A DNA stretch of 64,000 bases, taken from NCBI RefSeq assembly GCF_026340675.1, contig NZ_JAPEOX010000001.1, forward strand, positions 3,720,001 to 3,784,000, in the 5' to 3' direction. The notes under the pieces were generated by a model. The model saw only the letters and a list, made by a program, of their open reading frames with translations, ran no database searches and was not told the DNA's origin. This DNA is from Streptomyces sp. NBC_01264. Lineage in GTDB: Bacteria > Actinomycetota > Actinomycetes > Streptomycetales > Streptomycetaceae. Positions 16,719-24,870 of this stretch are shown in pieces (positions within the stretch are counted from its first letter, which is position 1; every line of letters begins with the position of its first letter). Made by a program: the position numbers and the translations under genes.

Positions 16719-17522
16719 TCAGACCGAAGCGGTGGCCTTCGTCTGCAGGTTGGTCTGTACGGCGGCGGCGGGCGCGGCCTGGGTCAGCAGCGAGGCGTCC
16801 GCGCCGGCACCGAGCACGGTGGCCGCGTAGACCTCGACGAAGTAGGACACGAACAGCGAGTTGATCTTGATGAGGTGGTCGACGAAGCGCTCCTCGTCGG
16901 CCTCGTCCTTGATGACGCGCATGATCAGGTTCCAGACCATGTCGACGTGGTCGTCGTCGTCGTCGAGGGCCAGGTGGGCGCGGGCGCCCTTGGTCTTGTC
17001 GGCGCCGACGTGCTGCTCCATGATGTCGAGCCAGTCGGGCTGGGTCTTGCCCGCGATGTACTCCAGGTAGAACCCGCTGATCATCGCGGCCAGCGGGCCC
17101 TCCGTGGCCATCGTGTAGTAGAAGTAGCCGTTGAGGAGTTCGGTGGCGAAGGTCGGACGGATCGCGTAGATCTCCTCGTCCGTCATGCCGACCTTGTGCA
17201 GGTCGCCGGCGAACATGCGGTCGTGGCGGCCCTCCTCCGCGCCGTACAGGCCCCACTCCTTGCAGAGCTGCGGGTCCCTGGTGGCCCAGTAGTTGGCGAC
17301 GAGCGGGTCGACGGCACGCTTGAGGCCGATCCGGATCATCGTCTCGACGTTGTGCCGCTTGTACAGCTCGAGGTCGAACTTCTCCTTGTCGAGCATCCCG
17401 TCGGCGCCCGCGCTGCGCTCGTAGAAGTCCCGCTCGAACTTCAGCAGGAGCTCGTCGACGCGCCCCCGGAACTCAGGGCGCTGCAGGTTGGAGTACGTGT
17501 TGTACGACTTACTTCGAGGCAT
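16719..17522 (-). CDS. Haem-oxygenase-like diiron oxidase family protein
   Basis: A 267-residue all-helical protein with a haem-oxygenase-like non-haem diiron appearance. Candidate iron ligands are E and H in YGAEEGRHDRMF, the glutamate in YYTMATEGPLAAM, and histidine/aspartate residues in MEQHVGADKTKGARAHLA and LDDDDDHVDMVW. Characterised relatives in metabolite clusters carry out N-oxygenation, C-C cleavage of amino acids or desaturation (SznF, BesC, UndA families). It is the first gene of the operon, divergent from the LuxR-type regulator, and so is likely an early or committed step. The exact ligand set would need a structural model. Confidence 0.7.
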   Translation of the reverse strand: MPRSKSYNTYSNLQRPEFRGRVDELLLKFERDFYERSAGADGMLDKEKFDLELYKRHNVETMIRIGLKRAVDPLVANYWATRDPQLCKEWGLYGAEEGRHDRMFAGDLHKVGMTDEEIYAIRPTFATELLNGYFYYTMATEGPLAAMISGFYLEYIAGKTQPDWLDIMEQHVGADKTKGARAHLALDDDDDHVDMVWNLIMRVIKDEADEERFVDHLIKINSLFVSYFVEVYAATVLGAGADASLLTQAAPAAAVQTNLQTKATASV

Positions 17523-17797
17523 CTCATCCCCAGCCGAGATCGTTGACTACCTGACCCGGACCAGTGGTATCGGCGATGTTCGCCGCACCACTCGTCGACG
17601 GGGCGAGGAAGACGGGCACCGCGAAATCTGCCGCAATGGCGATGAGGAAACTCGCGATACGTGGCATGCTTGCCTGCCCCTCAAGATGTCTTGCGGTCCG
17701 GATCAGCTTCGGCATCATCCTGTCCGTTCGGCCACATCCGGAGCCATCCCTTTCTGGGATCATGTTGCCGCTGGCGAAAACATGACAGGGGGATGAA
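17523..17797. promoter_or_regulatory. Divergent promoter region between the Region A operon and its regulator
   Basis: A 275-base intergenic stretch from which the diiron gene is transcribed leftwards and the LuxR-type regulator rightwards. Near the regulator lies a 7-base inverted repeat, tcatgtt (17760-17766) and aacatga (17779-17785), with 12 bases between, just upstream of the AGGGGG ribosome-binding site. It is a candidate autoregulatory operator. No clear sigma-70 boxes were identified. Confidence 0.45.
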
Positions 17798-18799
17798 TTG
17801 AACCCAATCAGACAAGTCCGCTCTTTTCCCATACCCCGGCTCACCCCTGCCGGAGACCGTCTCTACCTGTTCTGCACGCGGACACCGGGTACAACCTGCG
17901 AAACGGCTGCCGAGGCCCTGGACATGGACCTCTCGGAGGTGGACGCGGCCGCGACCGCCCTCGACGAGCTGGGGCTGCTGAGCACGTGCCCCGTGACCGG
18001 CATCTACACCCCGTACCCCGTGGACCACGCGCGCATCAAGGTCCTCAATCCGGCGCAGCACAGTCTGAACGCGACCCAGACGCACCTCGATCAACTACGC
18101 GGAGACTTGGATGAGTTGACCCTGACGACGGCGCACCTGCAGGACGACACCGCACTGGAGCTGGTCCCGGGCGTGGGGGACGTGCGCAAGCTCATCGCCG
18201 GCCTCGCGGACGGCGCGCGCACCGAGGTACTGACCTCCCAGCCCGGCGGGGCCCGGGACGAGGAGGTGCTCCAGGAGAGCCTGGAACGCACCGAACGGCT
18301 GCTGGAACGCGGCGTGCGGATGCGGACCCTGTACCAGCACACGGCCCGGTTCAGCCCGGCCACGGCGTCCTTCGTCGGGCGGGTCACGCCGCTCGGCGCG
18401 GAGGTGTGCACGCTCGCCCACGGATTTCCGCGCTGCATCATCTTCGACGAGGAAGTGGCGATCCTGCCGCTCTCGGACGGATCCCACGGAGCCGCCATAT
18501 CGAGAAACAGCCACCTCGTATCGTTTCTCGTGGAGGCTTTCGAGCGGGCTTGGAGCGCGGCCGAGAAATTCACCGCGGAGGACGACCGGCCGGCCCGCGC
18601 GGCCATTACCTCCGACATTCAGCAGACCATCGTCTCCCTGCTCATCCAGGGAGAATCGGACAACCGAATCGCTCATGTCGTCGGGATATCGCTGCGCAAT
18701 TGCCAGCGCCACATCGCGAACATCATGAAGAGCATCGGCGCCCGCAACCGGCTGCACGCCGGATATCTGCTGGGCAAGGAGCCCTTCAACGGCGTCTGA
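17798..18799 (+). CDS. LuxR-family regulator with TrmB-like N-terminal part
   Basis: A 333-residue regulator. The N-terminal part (about 1-75) looks like a helix-turn-helix arm of the TrmB type (TCETAAEALDMDLSEVDAAATALDELGLL). The middle resembles a phospholipase-D-like effector fold, and the C-terminus is a LuxR helix-turn-helix: ITSDIQQTIVSLLIQGESDN, then GISLRNCQRHIANIMKSIGA. Such actinobacterial regulators often sit at the edge of metabolite clusters. Translation probably starts at the TTG at 17798, since AGGGGG is placed for it and the ATG five bases upstream meets a stop at once. It is the only regulator of Region A in view. Confidence 0.8.
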   Translation: MNPIRQVRSFPIPRLTPAGDRLYLFCTRTPGTTCETAAEALDMDLSEVDAAATALDELGLLSTCPVTGIYTPYPVDHARIKVLNPAQHSLNATQTHLDQLRGDLDELTLTTAHLQDDTALELVPGVGDVRKLIAGLADGARTEVLTSQPGGARDEEVLQESLERTERLLERGVRMRTLYQHTARFSPATASFVGRVTPLGAEVCTLAHGFPRCIIFDEEVAILPLSDGSHGAAISRNSHLVSFLVEAFERAWSAAEKFTAEDDRPARAAITSDIQQTIVSLLIQGESDNRIAHVVGISLRNCQRHIANIMKSIGARNRLHAGYLLGKEPFNGV

Positions 18800-18804
18800 C
18801 CCGT

Positions 18805-18842
18805 CGGCGGCCCGGGCCGCGAGAACGCGTACCGGGCCGCCG
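18805..18842. terminator. Bidirectional hairpin terminator
   Basis: Perfect 11-base stem (cggcggcccgg / ccgggccgccg) around a 16-base loop, between the converging regulator and EamA genes. It marks the right boundary of Region A. Confidence 0.6.
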
Positions 18843-18861
18843 GAGGCCGAGCGGGCGGCTC

Positions 18862-19830
18862 TCAGCGGCCGCCCACCGCCGGAAGCGGAACCGCCGTCCC
18901 GGCGCCGGGCGCGGGGGCGGAGCCGGGGTCCGACACGGGGTCGGCCACCGCCGCGACGGGCGCCGCGGCCCGGGGCTTCGAGGGGACCAGCGAGGTCACC
19001 GCCACCCCGCCGACCAGCAGGACGGCCGCCACCCAGCGCAGCCCGCTCACGTCCTCGCCCAGCACCAGCGCCGCCGAGCTCATCCCGAAGACCGGGACCA
19101 GCAGCGAGAAGGGCGCCACCGAGGAAGCGGGATAGGTGCGCAGCAGGAACCCCCACGCCCCGAAGCCGAACACCGTGGTGATCCAGGCGAGGTACACGAT
19201 GACCCCGACCCCGCTCCAGTCGAGCCCGCGCAGCGCCGCGAGGTCCCGCTCCGGGCCCTCCAGCAGCAGCGACAGCCCCGCCAGCGGCAGCACCGGCACC
19301 ACGCTCACCCACACCATGAAGTTCAGCGCGTCGGGCGGGGACGCCTTGCGGGTCAGCACGTTGGACACGCCCCAGCACGCGGCGGCCGCGATCACCAGGG
19401 TGAAGCCCAGCACCGGCCCTGAGGCGCCCTCGTCCACGGCGGCCACCGCGATCCCCGCGAAGGCCACGGCCATGCCCGCGATCCGCAGCCGCCCGGGCCG
19501 CTCCTTGAGCACGACCGCCGCGAACACGGCCGTGAACACCGCCTGCACCTGGAGGACCAGCGAGGACAGCCCGGCCGGCATCCCGCGGTCCATCCCGGTG
19601 AACAGCAGCCCGAACTTCGCGATCCCGAGGACCGCGCCGACCCCGATGATCCACTTCCAGGCCACCTTGGGGCGCCCGACGAAGAACACCGCGGGCAGGG
19701 CGGCGACCAGGAAGCGCAGGGCGGACAGCAGCAGCGGAGGGAAGGATCCGAGGCCGAACTCGATGACGACGAAGTTGAAACCCCATACCGCGGCCACGAG
19801 GACCGCCAGGGCGATGTGAATGGGTCGCAT
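18862..19830 (-). CDS. EamA/DMT-family transporter
   Basis: A 322-residue membrane protein with ten predicted helices in two EamA repeats. The first opens HIALAVLVAAVWGFNFVVIE and the second includes AAAACWGVSNVLTRK, the repeat signature. The C-terminal 45 residues are an Ala/Pro-rich tail. EamA-type carriers export amino-acid metabolites. It is divergent from a LysR gene that likely regulates it, with 108 bases between the starts. The substrate is unknown. Confidence 0.85.
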   Translation of the reverse strand: MRPIHIALAVLVAAVWGFNFVVIEFGLGSFPPLLLSALRFLVAALPAVFFVGRPKVAWKWIIGVGAVLGIAKFGLLFTGMDRGMPAGLSSLVLQVQAVFTAVFAAVVLKERPGRLRIAGMAVAFAGIAVAAVDEGASGPVLGFTLVIAAAACWGVSNVLTRKASPPDALNFMVWVSVVPVLPLAGLSLLLEGPERDLAALRGLDWSGVGVIVYLAWITTVFGFGAWGFLLRTYPASSVAPFSLLVPVFGMSSAALVLGEDVSGLRWVAAVLLVGGVAVTSLVPSKPRAAAPVAAVADPVSDPGSAPAPGAGTAVPLPAVGGR

Positions 19831-19885
19831 GCTCCGAGCATCGACTCATCAACCGTTTAGCACCAGCACGGATGTCTTCAGGGTC

Positions 19886-19906
19886 GGATGTAGCGTTGCT
19901 TCATCC
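19886..19906. promoter_or_regulatory. Candidate LysR-type operator
   Basis: An interrupted palindrome GGATG-N11-CATCC lies in the 108-base gap between the divergent EamA and LysR genes. The 11-base spacing is what LysR-type sites show. The arms are short, so the assignment is tentative. Confidence 0.4.
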
Positions 19907-19938
19907 AACTGCCCTGCCCGCGCCCTAAGCTGCCGGAC

Positions 19939-20895
19939 ATGCTCGACCTCTCCCGGCTCCGCGCCCTGCACGCCGTCTCCGTCCACGGCTCGGTCGGCGC
20001 CGCCGCGGCCGCCCTCGGGTACACCCCCTCCGCCGTCTCCCAGCAGATCGCCAAGCTGGAACGGGAGACCCGCACCACCCTGCTCGAACGCCACGGCCGC
20101 GGGGTCGCCCTCACCGAGGAGGCCAAACTGCTGGCCGCCACGGCCCAGCAGCTCATGGACATCTCGGAGCAGGCGGAGACCGCGCTGGAGGAGTCCCGCG
20201 GCCAGCCCGTCGGCCGGCTGCGGGTCGCCGCCTTCGCCTCGGCCGCCCGTGGCCTGCTGCCCGGGGTCCTCGCGGACCTGGCCCGGCGTCACCCGGCCCT
20301 GGAAGTACGGCTCACGGAGATCAATCCGCACCTGTCGATGGACCTCGTCTCGCGCGGGGTCACCGACCTGGCCGTGACCCACGACTGGGACATCGCCCCG
20401 CTGCCCGCCCCCGAGGGCGTGGAGCAGGCGGTGATCGGGGACGACCGCTGCGACCTCCTGGTGCCCGCCGGACACCCCTTCACCTCCCGCACCGTCATCC
20501 ACCGCTCGGACCTGGGCGGGCAGCGCTGGGTGTGCCAGCCGCCCGGCCGGGTCTGCCACGACTGGCTGGTGCGGACCCTGCGCACGGCCGGGTTCGAGCC
20601 CGACATCACGCACGTCGCCGAGGAGAACCACACCATCGTCTCGCTGGTCGCCGCCGGGCTCGGGGTGGCCGTCGTACCGCGGCTGGGCACCGGGACGCTG
20701 CCGCCCGGCGCGGTGGCCGTACCGCTGGAGCCGGGCCCCGTACGCCGGTTGTACGCCCTGTGGCGGACAGGGGCGGCCCGCCGGCCGGCGATCACCGAGA
20801 CCGTACGGACCCTGCGCGAACACTGGCCCCTGGTCGCCCCCCGTCCGGGGGACTCCGCGAGTGTCCCCCGCTCCGGAGGCCCCGCCCCGCAGTAG
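19939..20895 (+). CDS. LysR-family transcriptional regulator
   Basis: A 318-residue regulator. The N-terminal winged helix-turn-helix is clear (LRALHAVSVHGSVGAAAAAL, GYTPSAVSQQIAKLE), followed by a LysR substrate-binding domain starting VGRLRVAAFASAARGLLPGV. The divergent arrangement with the EamA transporter is the usual one for a LysR regulator and its target. The ribosome-binding site before the ATG is weak; a short or absent leader is possible. Confidence 0.9.
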   Translation: MLDLSRLRALHAVSVHGSVGAAAAALGYTPSAVSQQIAKLERETRTTLLERHGRGVALTEEAKLLAATAQQLMDISEQAETALEESRGQPVGRLRVAAFASAARGLLPGVLADLARRHPALEVRLTEINPHLSMDLVSRGVTDLAVTHDWDIAPLPAPEGVEQAVIGDDRCDLLVPAGHPFTSRTVIHRSDLGGQRWVCQPPGRVCHDWLVRTLRTAGFEPDITHVAEENHTIVSLVAAGLGVAVVPRLGTGTLPPGAVAVPLEPGPVRRLYALWRTGAARRPAITETVRTLREHWPLVAPRPGDSASVPRSGGPAPQ

Positions 20896-20905
20896 CGTCC
20901 GGCGC

Positions 20906-22786
20906 GTGCCGAACCACGCCTCCCGCCGGACCCTGCTCACCGTCGCCGCCGTGGCCGCCGCCACCGCCGCGGGGGCCGCCTCCGCCACGGTGGGCCCCGC
21001 CCGCGGCCCCGGCGGCCCGGCCCCCGACGACGCCCGGCCGGGGGACCGCGCGCCGGGGCGCTCCACCGCCCGTCACTCGTCGGGGGCCGCGCCGCGCGAG
21101 GCGATGGAGCGGATGGGCCTGGCCGAACTGGTCGGGCAGCTCTTCGTGTCGCGGGTCTACGGGCATTCGGCGACCGAACCCGACTCCGAGGACGCCGCGC
21201 TCAACGAGCGGGCGTTCGGGGTGCGCACCCCCGCCGAGCTGGTCGCCCGCTACCACCTCGGCGGGATCGTCTACTTCGGCTGGGCGCACAACACCCGCTC
21301 CCCGCGCCAGATCGCCGAGCTGTCGGCCGGGCTCCAGCGGGCAGCCACGGCCCCCGCGAACGGGGTCGCGGGCATCCCGCTGCTGCTCTCCATCGACCAG
21401 GAGCACGGCGCCGTCGCCCGCGTGGGCCGGCCCGCGACCCTGCTCCCGGGCGCCATGGCGCTGGGATCCCTGGCCCTGGGCACCGGCGGGTCCACCGCCG
21501 AGGCCCGCCGGGCCGCGCGCCTCGCGGGCGCCGAGCTGGCGGCCATGGGCATCCGGCACAACTACGCCCCCGTCGCCGACGTCAACGTCGACCCCGCCAA
21601 CCCCGTCATCGGCGTACGGTCCTTCGGCGCCGACCCGCACGCCGTGGCGGCCCTGGTCGCGGCCCAGATCCGCGGCTACCAGGGGGCCGGGGTGGCCGCC
21701 ACGGCCAAGCACTTCCCAGGGCACGGGGACACCGGCACCGACAGCCACGTCGGGCTGCCGCTGATGACGCACACCCGGGCCCGGTGGGAGGAGCTGGACG
21801 AGCCGCCGTTCCGGGCGGCCGTGGAGGCGGGCGTGGACGTGGTGATGACGGCGCACATCGTCTTCCCCGCGCTCGACCCCTCGGGGGATCCGGCGACCCT
21901 CTCGCGGCCGATCGTCACCGGGATCCTGCGCGAACGCCTGGGCTTCCGCGGAGTGGTGGTCACCGACGCCCTCGACATGGCCGGGGTCCGCCAGAAGTAC
22001 GGGGACGACCGGGTCCCGGTCCTGGCCCTGAAGGCGGGCTGCGACCAGTTGCTGAACCCGCCGGACCTGGGGCTGGCCGTCCGCAGCGTGCTGGCCGCCG
22101 TGGAGTCCGGCGAGCTGACGCGGGCCCGGATCGAGGAGTCGGTGCTGCGGATCCTGGAGCTGAAGGCCCGCCGCGGGCTGTTCGACGCGCCGGAGCGGGA
22201 CGCTGACACCGCGCGGGCGATGGACACGGTGGACGCGGTGGTCGGCATCCCGGCGCACCTGGCGGCCGCCGGGGAGATCGCGGACCGTACGACGACCCTG
22301 CTGGCCAACCCGGTGGGGCTGCTGCCGCTGGATCCGGCGGACCGGCCGCTGCTCCTGGTCACCGGGACCGACCCGGCCTCCCCCACGGGTACGACGGGGC
22401 CCCCTACCTCGGTACTGGCCCGGGAGCTGTCCGCGCTGGGCTGCCGGGCCACGGCCCTGCCGCCGGCCCGCGCGGTGGCGGCCGCACCCGGCAACGCGGC
22501 CGTGCTCGTGTGCACGTACAACGTCCCCGAGGGCGAGAGCCCGCAGCGCGAGCTGGTCACCGGGCTGCTGGCCACCGGGGTGCCGGTGGTCCTGGTGGCG
22601 ATCCGCAATCCCTACGACCCCGCCCGGCTGCCGCGGTGCGCGGCCGAGCTGGCCACCTACACCTGGACGGACGTGGAGCTGCGGGCGGCGGCCCGGGTGC
22701 TCACCGGGACCGTACGGCCCGTCGGGCGCCTGCCCGTCCCGGTGCCGGGCCGCTACCCGCTGGGCCACGGGCTGGCGTACGGGTAG
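20906..22786 (+). CDS. Secreted glycoside hydrolase family 3, beta-N-acetylhexosaminidase (NagZ-like)
   Basis: A 626-residue exported GH3 enzyme. The GTG start at 20906 gives a twin-arginine-like signal (NHASRRTLLTVAAVAAAT); an upstream in-frame ATG at 20861 would overlap the LysR gene and bury the signal. Hallmarks are LLLSIDQEHGAVARV, KHFPGHGDTGTDSHVGLP (the His/Asp loop of NagZ-type hexosaminidases) and VVVTDALDMAGV with the aspartate nucleophile. A C-terminal GH3 alpha/beta domain follows from about residue 470. The substrate is probably N-acetylglucosaminides from chitin or peptidoglycan. It starts 10 bases after the LysR stop. Confidence 0.88.
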   Translation: MPNHASRRTLLTVAAVAAATAAGAASATVGPARGPGGPAPDDARPGDRAPGRSTARHSSGAAPREAMERMGLAELVGQLFVSRVYGHSATEPDSEDAALNERAFGVRTPAELVARYHLGGIVYFGWAHNTRSPRQIAELSAGLQRAATAPANGVAGIPLLLSIDQEHGAVARVGRPATLLPGAMALGSLALGTGGSTAEARRAARLAGAELAAMGIRHNYAPVADVNVDPANPVIGVRSFGADPHAVAALVAAQIRGYQGAGVAATAKHFPGHGDTGTDSHVGLPLMTHTRARWEELDEPPFRAAVEAGVDVVMTAHIVFPALDPSGDPATLSRPIVTGILRERLGFRGVVVTDALDMAGVRQKYGDDRVPVLALKAGCDQLLNPPDLGLAVRSVLAAVESGELTRARIEESVLRILELKARRGLFDAPERDADTARAMDTVDAVVGIPAHLAAAGEIADRTTTLLANPVGLLPLDPADRPLLLVTGTDPASPTGTTGPPTSVLARELSALGCRATALPPARAVAAAPGNAAVLVCTYNVPEGESPQRELVTGLLATGVPVVLVAIRNPYDPARLPRCAAELATYTWTDVELRAAARVLTGTVRPVGRLPVPVPGRYPLGHGLAYG

Positions 22787-22831
22787 TCCCCGTACCCCTC
22801 CCGCGGCCCTTCCCGGGGTCCTCCTACGGAG

Positions 22832-24301
22832 CTACGGGCGCAGCATCGGCTCGCGCTCGATGTCGCGCTGGTCGAGCTGCGCGTCCGGCTTCGCCAGCGG
22901 CGCCGCCTTCGCCGCACCGGTCGGCGTGGCGGCCGGGGCCACTCCGGCCCACTTGAGGATCTTCTCGGTGGCCAGTGCCTTCTCGGCATCCATGAGCTTG
23001 GAGACGTTGGCCCCGTGGTTGGCGCCCGGAGCGGTCATCACGTAGCTGTCGCGGGCCCCGTAGCCGAGGTGGAACGGTTCGGCACCCCACGGGTCGTTCT
23101 GCCCGTAGACGAAGAGCATCTGGTTCGCGTTGTGCTTCACCCAGGTGTCCACGTCCCGCATCGCCGCGGGCTGGAAGGTCATCGGGATGTCGCGGGGCAC
23201 GAAGTTGCGCGGCGGCTGGTAGCCGTAGCGGCTCAGGTTGCCCAGGTGGGGCTGCTTGATGTCGGGGGAACCGAGCTGGGTGCCCGCCTGGTAGTAGTAC
23301 GGGGTGTACGTCTCCAGGCCCTGGTCGGCGTAGGCCGAGAAGCCGGAGATCGCGTCGATCGTGTCCCAGATCTCCTGGTCCGTCGCGGTGGCGGCGGCCG
23401 GGATGGTGGCGCAGTCGGCGAGCAGGCTGTACTGCCAGAAGGCCCACACGTAGTCGAGCACGACGGCCTCGTAGGCCTTGTCGAGGTTGCCGACGGTGGT
23501 GAAGGTCCAGCCGTTCTCGGCGGCGGCGACCGCGTACTTGGCCTCCAGCGGCTCGCGGCGCACGAGCGCCTCGCGCTGCACCGCGTTCAGCTTGTCGCGG
23601 CACTCCTTGGTGCCGACCTTGGCGAAGAACCGGTCGTAGGCCGAGTCCTCCTTGTTCACCACGTCGTTGGGGGCGACGTACGCGACGACGCCGTCCATGT
23701 CCCGCGGGTAGAAGCGCTCGAAGTAGGTGGCCGTCATGCCGCCCTTGCTGCCCCCCGTGGCCAGCCAGTTCTTCTTGTAGACCTTCTTCAGGGCGGTGAA
23801 GACGCGGTGCTGGTCACTGGCCGCCTGCCAGATGTCGAGGTTCGACCAGTTCGCCGGATCGGGCCGGGACGGGGTGAAGAATCGGTACTCCAGTGACACC
23901 TGGTTGCCGTCGACTATGGTCGTCGGCTCACTGCGGCGCGGGCTGGTGTTGACGTTGTAGCCGGAGGTGAAGAACACCGTGGGCCGCGTGACGTCCTTGT
24001 GCAGCAGGGTCAGGCGCTGCTTGAAGGTGCCCTTCCACGGCGCGCGGTGGTCGACCGGCTGCTCGTAGTTCAGGACGAAGAAGCGGTAGCCGGGATACGG
24101 CTTCTCCTCGATCAGGCTCATCCCGGGGATCGCGAGGATCCGGTCCTTGATGTCTTCCGTTGCGGCCTTGGCATCCGTGGCGGTGGCATCCGTGACGGCG
24201 GACGGTTCCGCGGCGGTGGCCGCTTGCGCCGTGGTGCCGGCCGCACCCGCGGTGCCGATCAGCACCGCGAGCGACAGCAGCCATCCGAGCTTCTTGCGCA
24301 T
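22832..24301 (-). CDS. Secreted S28-family prolyl/tripeptidyl aminopeptidase
   Basis: A 489-residue secreted serine peptidase with a Sec-type signal (RKKLGWLLSLAVLIGTAGAA). The nucleophile serine lies in ATGGSKGGMTATYFE, the acid in VYGQNDPWGAEPF and the histidine in APGANHGANVSKLM, in the alpha/beta-hydrolase order. Streptomyces enzymes of this family release N-terminal tri- or tetrapeptides, often after proline, from extracellular proteins. The start at 24301 is preceded by GGGGAG. It is a monocistronic gene convergent with the GH3 gene. Confidence 0.88.
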   Translation of the reverse strand: MRKKLGWLLSLAVLIGTAGAAGTTAQAATAAEPSAVTDATATDAKAATEDIKDRILAIPGMSLIEEKPYPGYRFFVLNYEQPVDHRAPWKGTFKQRLTLLHKDVTRPTVFFTSGYNVNTSPRRSEPTTIVDGNQVSLEYRFFTPSRPDPANWSNLDIWQAASDQHRVFTALKKVYKKNWLATGGSKGGMTATYFERFYPRDMDGVVAYVAPNDVVNKEDSAYDRFFAKVGTKECRDKLNAVQREALVRREPLEAKYAVAAAENGWTFTTVGNLDKAYEAVVLDYVWAFWQYSLLADCATIPAAATATDQEIWDTIDAISGFSAYADQGLETYTPYYYQAGTQLGSPDIKQPHLGNLSRYGYQPPRNFVPRDIPMTFQPAAMRDVDTWVKHNANQMLFVYGQNDPWGAEPFHLGYGARDSYVMTAPGANHGANVSKLMDAEKALATEKILKWAGVAPAATPTGAAKAAPLAKPDAQLDQRDIEREPMLRP

Positions 24302-24385
24302 TCACACTCCCCATGAGTTCACATCGGTCGCCGTGAACCTAGCCGGGGGAACACGCGGCTGAACAGACCTAGTTGGGCCGCTCCA

Positions 24386-24799
24386 TCAGCAAAGGATCCA
24401 GCCGGAATCGACGGATCCGGCTCCTACACTCCCCTTTACATACACGCAGCGGTTGATCGCATGGGCGGTGACAGGTCCGGCGTACCGGGTGAATTGCCCC
24501 GCATCGCGCACCGGGAAGCCGCCGCGCGGCTGGATGCTCACCGACATCGCCCGTCGCTGACCGGGCTCCCGGGCGACCGCCATCGCGCAGGCCTGGTCGC
24601 GGGTCTTGTAGACGCGCACCTCCCCCGTGGAGAAGGGCAGCGTCCGCACCAGGTTCCCGGCACACCTGCTGCCCGCCGCCTGCGCGGGCTGCGCCGCCAG
24701 CAGTCCGGCCGCGCCCAGCGACAGCGTCATGGTGATCACCCCGGCGCAGGCGGCCCATCGCCCGCGCCCGTTGCGCGCCTTCAACACCCTGTCCCCCAT
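24386..24799 (-). CDS. Small secreted protein, spore-associated protein A (SpaA)-like
   Basis: A 137-residue protein with a signal peptide (WAACAGVITMTLSLGAAGLL, then AQPAQAA) and a mature part of about 95 residues with four cysteines (SRCAGN, DQACAM, NRCVYV and a final WILC). The order Cys-...-Cys-...-RDAGQFTRYAGPV-...-Cys-...-Cys resembles Streptomyces SpaA-type exported proteins. This is my recollection of the pattern, not a search result. The start could be the ATG at 24797-24799 or, with GGGGGA better placed, a GTG or TTG 12-15 bases downstream. Confidence 0.55.
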   Translation of the reverse strand: MGDRVLKARNGRGRWAACAGVITMTLSLGAAGLLAAQPAQAAGSRCAGNLVRTLPFSTGEVRVYKTRDQACAMAVAREPGQRRAMSVSIQPRGGFPVRDAGQFTRYAGPVTAHAINRCVYVKGSVGAGSVDSGWILC

Positions 24800-24801
24800 C
24801 G

Positions 24802-24834
24802 GTCGTACGTACAAACTGCGTACGTTCGTACGAC
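24802..24834. promoter_or_regulatory. Inverted repeat upstream of the SpaA-like gene
   Basis: Gtcgtacg (24802-24809) and cgtacgac (24827-24834) form a perfect 8-base inverted repeat with further gtacg units between them. It lies at the promoter/start of the SpaA-like gene and looks like a TetR-type operator. Confidence 0.4.
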
Positions 24835-24870
24835 GCCGAGCCGCCTCGTATGGTTGCTCGGGACAAGAAC

